DNA of 64,000 nucleotides from Neonectria sp. B-13 (lineage: Eukaryota; Ascomycota; Sordariomycetes; Hypocreales; Nectriaceae): contig NOKP01000033.1 in assembly GCA_002682825.1 (NCBI GenBank), positions 434,001-498,000 of the forward strand, given 5' to 3'. Under the pieces are notes generated by a model. That model searched no databases. It saw only the letters and a list, made by a program, of their open reading frames with translations, and had not been told where the DNA came from. Numbering within the stretch: position 1 is the stretch's first letter; every line of letters begins with the position of its first letter. The translations under genes were made by a program, and so were the position numbers. This document shows, in pieces, positions 58,828 through 64,000 of this stretch.

Positions 58828-59867
58828 TTAGATATAATAGTCCTTAGTAGTATATACCTAGAGAAGAGGCTAAAGGTTAAATAGTATAAAAGAAAATAGA
58901 AAAAATAATAGTATAATAGGCTTAATACCTAAGCTTAAAACAATAATAACTTAAGAAGATAAAAGTTTCTACTATAAAGTTAAGGTATAAGTTTTACTAC
59001 CTTAATCAGCTAGAAAAGCTAGATCTTAGAAAAGCTAGATCTTAGAAAAGCTAGATCTTAGAAAAGCTAGACCTTAGAAAAGGCTAAAACCCCTTAGGAT
59101 AAAAGCTTAGCCTATAAGGCTTTATACTTTCTAGATTACCTCTTTATATTCTATTCAATCTTTCAAATAATACAATAATTATACTATTAATTATATAAGA
59201 TAACTACTATCTAAATTATACTATAGCTTAGTAAGCCCTTACTAAGCTATATATATAGGCTCTTATATAACCTATATATTAAATTAAAAGAATATTTAAG
59301 CCTTATTTCTATACTATAAATTATAGCTTAAAAGTCTAGCCTAAAGTATATAAAATAGCCTATAATTAACTACTTTAGACCTAAGAAGTTAGTCCAATTA
59401 GTAGTCTTTAGCTATAATATCCTACTATAAAAGGAAATAAAGCTTAATATAGTAACTACTTAGTAGATTATAATAGAATAGCTCTTTTTAGAGAGGCTAG
59501 CTCTAAAGCTAGAAAGGAATAGTAATATTACTACTATAGAGAAGGAGTTCCTTAAGAAGCTATATAATCCTATCTATACCTTATAGATTATACAGTTGAT
59601 AGGTAATATTATTCTAATCAATCTATAGCTAAAGGAGTAATGTATTAGAAACTAAGGGAATCCTACTATAGTTATCTCTAATATTAGCTATAAAGCTGTA
59701 TGGAGGGATTTAATAGAGGGAGTTAGAAGCTAGAGGGGGTAAAAGTCAATAATTAGGTTTAAAATCCAAAGATCTATCCCCCTATTAAGCTTAAGCAAAG
59801 GAAATACATAATTTAGTATAATCATAGATAAGCAGAAACAGTAGTCTAAATAGTAGTTTTAATAGTG
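58828..59867 (+). repeat. Rep-A copy 12, nested in the LTR retrotransposon
   Basis: It runs from TTAGATATAATAGTCC to TTTTAATAGTG. The 13-mer TTAATTATAGTAT flanks it at 58815-58827 and 59868-59880. It carries four units of the 16 bp array near 59012-59085. Its place inside the retrotransposon shows that it inserted later. Confidence 0.92.
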
Positions 59868-62800
59868 TTAATTATAGTATATCTCTTATGTATTTCCTTA
59901 TTATTTTCTATTATACTAGCCTTTTAATTACTTAATAAGTACTTAGTAGAATAATCCTCTTTTAACCTATTTTAGATCTTATCTACTTCTTCATTAGGTA
60001 GTTATAATACTTACTGCTTTAGTTCCTCTTGTATTATAAAGAGCTCTTAGATCCTTTTCTAAATAGCCTTAAGATCTTCCTATAGAAAGTTATCCTAAAG
60101 GCTCTCTAAGTACTTATTGAACATTTACTACTTATTAAATATTATATCCTAAGTAGTAAAGACCTCCTTATACAATGGATTCTATACTCTAAAAGAATTG
60201 CTTAATATATAACTAACTAGAAAGCTAATCTAGGCTCTTAGAGACTATCTTTATAGCTAATTTCTTTATAGCTATATATTAGCTATAAGAGTAAAAGCCT
60301 TATAGCTATAAGCTTAAAGATATAAAATGTTAGACTTTACTGTATTATTAAGGTAAAATTAGCTATAAAATAACTTATAAAGGGTTTTCTTATCTTTTTA
60401 TATAAAGAGTATATAATTATAAAGATATATTATTATCTTAATTATCTTTAGCTATAAATACTTAGGTAGCTTAGCTTTAGCTTATATTATATAGCTCTTC
60501 TAGATAATAATAGTTATAATATGTTCTATGTTTCTATTTTAAGCTTAGGTATTTAGTACTAAGAGCTTAGTAAGTATTCTATGATTATATAGTAGTTCTA
60601 CTACTTAGGGGTATATTTCTATGATCTTATTATTATATTTAATTACTTTAACCTTAATAGAGTATTATACCTTAAGTATCTTAAGGAATTAAATGATTAC
60701 TAAGCATAAGGTAAGCATTAAGCAACTTATTATATAATAGTCCTATAAGTAGTTAATTAATCTATTAATAAAGATTTAGATTAATATATAATTAGTATAG
60801 CTTTAAGTTATTAAATAGAAATTAAGAGCAATTTAGTCTTTTAGTTTTACTCTTACTATTATCTCTTATAAGGCCTTTCTAATTATTCAATAAGCCTTTA
60901 TTATACTATAGGTATTATAGTCTATAGTTATAATTCTTTATAGTCCTTTAAGTTCTTTTATCTTCAATCTAATGCCTCTTAAAGCACTAATTAGACAGTA
61001 GAGAGCTTCTAGTCTTAGGTGCCTAAGGTATTAATGCTAAGTAAAAGTATTACCTTAAAGTAATTATTAATAAGTCTATAATGTATACTTATATTTCTTT
61101 TAGGGTCTTATTAAAATAAGGGCTACTAAGTTATTAGGGAGGGTTTAATAAGTGTTTTCTGAGCTCTATTAGTTCTCCCTCTATTTAAGGACCTACTATT
61201 TCTACTGCTTATTAATAGCCCTAAGGAAGGTTCTATCTACTCTCCTTAGATAGTTATTTTCTAGTCTTATATCTTACTAAAGGCCTTACTTTCTTAGCTT
61301 TAAGAATAATACTAGGTTAGTTATAAGGGATATATATAGGGCAATATTATAGATTATAAGCTTCCTTAGTAAGCTATTAGTAAACATTAGGGTAATAGTT
61401 ACTTCTTTATATCTATTGATTAATACTTGCTCTATACTTAATTAGAAGAAGTCTTTTAGTTATATAGTATAAAGGTTCTTTATTCTTAAGGTATCTTAGA
61501 AGATATATAGTATTATTCTTAAGTCTAAGAGAATAGAGTCCTATAATAGGTAGTAGTTACTAATTACTAGGGTAGTGTTTATATTATAGAAGCTTACTGA
61601 TCTAAGTTATATAGACCTTTTGAGTTTAATCTTCTATATTTAGTTAGTTAAGTTATCTTTATTCTTCTTAATCTATTGCTTAACTCTATTAATAATATAA
61701 TTAATTAGATAGAAACCTTATAGTATCTTCTCTAGGAATATATAATAGTATTATACAAAGGGATAAAAAAGGTTATATACTAAGTACCTTAATTCCTTAT
61801 TATCTTTAATGCTTTTATATAGTTATTTCTAGCTATTTAATTACTAACTGCTTACTAAAGTATTATTATTTCCTTCTTTAGCTCTATCTCTTATATAGAA
61901 TGCTTTAGGAATAACTTTAGGTCTCTTTAGAAACTCTAGCTAATTGCTAATTATTTAGTAAATGTTTACTATAATTAGTCTAATAGTAAAGATGCTTGCT
62001 TGAACTTGGCTGATCTATGTTATACTATATGTATTAATCTATAACTTTAGAGGTAATACCCTAAGGGCTATAGTTAGGTCAATAAGCTATTAATCAGGCT
62101 CTATTGCCTCCTAAAGGTTAATATCCCTTGCTTTATTAATAGTATTCCTTTAGTAGGTTAATTAGTCATTAGTAGCTTTATAGGTTATAATTTTTGTTTA
62201 ATATAGTTTAGTTAGTATCTTATAATATACTTATTAAGCCTTTTGCTTATGTTTATCTTTAGCTAGAGAGAATTTATTATAGATTGATTAGATCTATTTA
62301 GATAGTAATTTCTTAGCTAGATAGTAGTAATAAGAGAGGGGTTTATTAATAGTCTTTAGGACCTAATTCTAAATAGTTTTTAATCTTATCTTAAAGTCTT
62401 TATAGTGCTTATTAAGGTATTTATAGTTAGTCTATATTATATTATATATTTATAGATTTTTCTCTATTAGTTTAGTAAGCTATTAGGCTTAGATTACTAT
62501 ATTATCTCCTTCTTGAAAGATTAAGTCTTTATTATCTATTCTAGCTGTAATTGTATTAGTGCTTTAGGTTAATACTAATATGATCTCTATAGTAGCTACT
62601 TATATTCTACTTAGCTAATACTTATAGAAGGATATAATATTAGGGGGAATTAGTACTATTAATGTTAATAAAGGTTTATTTAGCTTTATAGGATTAAGGT
62701 AGTCCTAAAGGTCTTTATTCATTACTATAGTCTTTAGGGTCTTAAACTAAGTAATTTAATCCTAGTCTATAGTAAGTTTAATTATTAAGTTTATAGTTAT

Positions 62801-62894
62801 TATCTTTTAGTAAGTGTTTAATAAGTACTTACTAGCAATTTGTCCTTAGTTAGGTATTCAATTGAATAATTATATAGTATATAAGACTCTTAAT

Positions 62895-63103
62895 TGTTAG
62901 AAAACTAGTATAATACTTAGATGACTTGTATTATGTCTGTCCTTGGCCCTTGGGCTATCTCTGTGGTATTCAGGGGATATCTCCTTCCTTGACTGCCTTC
63001 CTGTTCGGGCTACAGCTGGCAAGGGTTAGGCGAGCTGTCTGTTGACTACCAAGGTGGTCATATGACCACCCTGGAGATAATGTGTATATGATCCAATCTA
63101 ATA
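62895..63103 (-). repeat. Right LTR (5' LTR of the retrotransposon)
   Basis: 209 bp direct repeat of 56516-56724. It keeps more G/C than the left copy, for example in the stretch GGTGGTCATATGACCACC at 63053-63070. Confidence 0.88.
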
Positions 63104-63493
63104 CAAACATCCTCAATAAGAAAGTCAATACGCCGTTCAGCCAGTCCTGTGAAAACTTTCATCTTACAAACTCTCCACCTTCCGTCCTCGAACGAACACT
63201 AAGAATTGTCCCCTCTTGCACATAGGAAGCCATCAGTTCGCCACCCGCTGTCGAATATCACATTCCCCTACGGCGTTGAAGCCACATGAGTACTGCGCGC
63301 AGCTTTATTCTAATGTAGGCCTAGCTATTTCATTGCTATTTGTTCAGCCAACTGAAGACTTGTATTAGACCACTGACAATAGAGAGTACCAAGACGCCGA
63401 GACGCGACATCCGCTACGCTGTCAAGACCAACATTTACTACGACAATTTTGACGATTCTGTATCTCAAAGAGGCACATCTCCTTGCATTCAAC
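63104..63493. other. Upstream region of the small 3' gene
   Basis: About 390 bp of balanced sequence. No independent feature is seen. Confidence 0.5.
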
Positions 63494-63961
63494 ATGTGGA
63501 CTTACGTGCGGTCATTTTTTGAAAGTGTGTTCGAGCCGGGACCACCTCCTGTAACCATAACAGGTGCGAGATTCCCAGCGGATGGCTCTCGCCCCCATCT
63601 CGTCACTCTAGATACTACCACAGAAGGGATCGACCTTGCAACGGACCATTTCCTGTTCCATGTGCCTGATCCACGCCCTTTCTGGAGGAACACAAAGGCG
63701 TGGCAATACCGTGACATTCGGAGGCTTGACCTGAAAAACCAGCCTTTTCACAACTGTGACGGCACATATTTGGTGTTTTACTCGTTCGCGCTGGACTACT
63801 TACCGCGCAATGAAAATTGTCCAACATCACTTATCGAAGCTGGTTCGGCTTGGGGCGATGTCTTTGTCGTCAAGCTGCAGCCGCACGAGCATGGGGAGTA
63901 TGGCTGGGCAGCCTACGATCACGTTTCTGAGGAGTTCCTGAAGTTACCTACTTTGTCGTAG
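63494..63961 (+). CDS. Hypothetical protein, 155 aa
   Basis: An open frame in balanced sequence, from ATG 63494 to TAG 63961; the frame upstream opens only with TTG. Residues include a Pro-rich FEPGPPPVTITGARFP near the N-terminus, FLFHVPDPRPFW in the middle, and a charged, aromatic C-terminal half. There is no signal peptide, membrane segment or motif that I recognise. An unspliced 5' exon is possible. Codon use looks like that of the genes in the island, which supports coding. Confidence 0.5.
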   Translation: MWTYVRSFFESVFEPGPPPVTITGARFPADGSRPHLVTLDTTTEGIDLATDHFLFHVPDPRPFWRNTKAWQYRDIRRLDLKNQPFHNCDGTYLVFYSFALDYLPRNENCPTSLIEAGSAWGDVFVVKLQPHEHGEYGWAAYDHVSEEFLKLPTLS

Positions 63962-64000
63962 GAGTAACAGCTCAGTGTTTCGTACATTGTGTAGTGCGCA

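Larger units (their letters stand above)
56516..63103 (-). mobile_element. LTR retrotransposon, copia-like, RIP-degraded, with nested Rep-A copy
   Basis: Two 209 bp direct LTRs (56516-56724 and 62895-63103) bound a 6.2 kb A+T-rich interior. The LTRs start TGTYAGAAAACTAGT and end AATCCAATCTAATA. On the minus strand a purine tract CTGAAGGGGCG lies right against the left LTR (56725-56735), as expected upstream of a 3' LTR, which sets the orientation. Around 60120-60230, minus strand, SFLVSYILSNSFRV and NPLYKEVFTT can be read past a TAG. This is the end of a copia-type integrase. All frames are closed by stops. With the nested Rep-A removed the element is about 5.5 kb, normal for copia. No five-base target duplication is visible (ACTGT against CAAAC). 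Confidence 0.8.

Noticed and set aside
1..64000. CRISPR arrays, rRNA or tRNA genes
   Set aside because: The direct repeats present are transposon termini, LTRs or short tandem arrays without unique spacers. No tRNA-like fold with proper A and B boxes or rRNA sequence was recognised by eye.

Overview
The window looks like a chromosome segment from a filamentous ascomycete (Pezizomycotina). Genes in the G+C-balanced part carry many short introns (about 45-100 nt, GT..AG with CTRAY-like branch sites). Three Zn2Cys6 regulators are present. The repeats show massive C-to-T / G-to-A decay in the manner of repeat-induced point mutation (RIP). The species cannot be named from the sequence. All exon boundaries below were read by eye from frame, splice consensus and family expectation; no search was run.

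Layout. (1) 1-25.4 kb is an A+T-rich, RIP-degraded repeat block. It holds at least ten copies or pieces of one ~1.05 kb repeat family ('Rep-A', with 13-15 bp target duplications and a 5'-truncated copy), two copies of a ~385 bp TA-flanked MITE, and a decayed Ty3/gypsy pol on the minus strand. (2) 26.6-39.8 kb is a compact catabolic gene cluster: an FAD aromatic hydroxylase, a Zn2Cys6 regulator, acetoacetyl-CoA synthetase, a fumarylacetoacetate-hydrolase-fold enzyme, a type I extradiol (glyoxalase-fold) ring-cleavage dioxygenase, and a second salicylate-hydroxylase-like flavoprotein that looks damaged. (3) 40.3-45.9 kb holds two more Zn2Cys6 regulators on the minus strand, the first apparently broken, the second (666 aa) clean. 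(4) 46.5-49.7 kb is a divergent pair: an HSL-family esterase and a Baeyer-Villiger monooxygenase. (5) 49.7-56 kb holds a solo LTR, short tandem repeats, an intronless alpha-amylase of the Streptomyces type (probable horizontal acquisition), and a wax-synthase-like membrane acyltransferase pseudogene with TGG-to-TAG stops. (6) 56.5-63.1 kb is an LTR retrotransposon (209 bp LTRs, copia-like, minus orientation) with a nested Rep-A copy. (7) 63.5-64.0 kb holds a small hypothetical gene.

How the genes may work together (inference). The BVMO plus esterase could turn an aryl ketone into a phenol. The FAD hydroxylase would make a catechol, the extradiol dioxygenase would open the ring by meta cleavage, and the FAH-fold enzyme would hydrolyse or hydrate the product. 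Acetoacetyl-CoA synthetase would capture released acetoacetate as its CoA ester. Meta cleavage is mainly a bacterial strategy, so this combination in one fungal cluster is the leading candidate for an undescribed pathway. Two of the three regulators and one flavoprotein show disruptive changes, so the locus may be decaying in this strain, or the assembly may contain errors.
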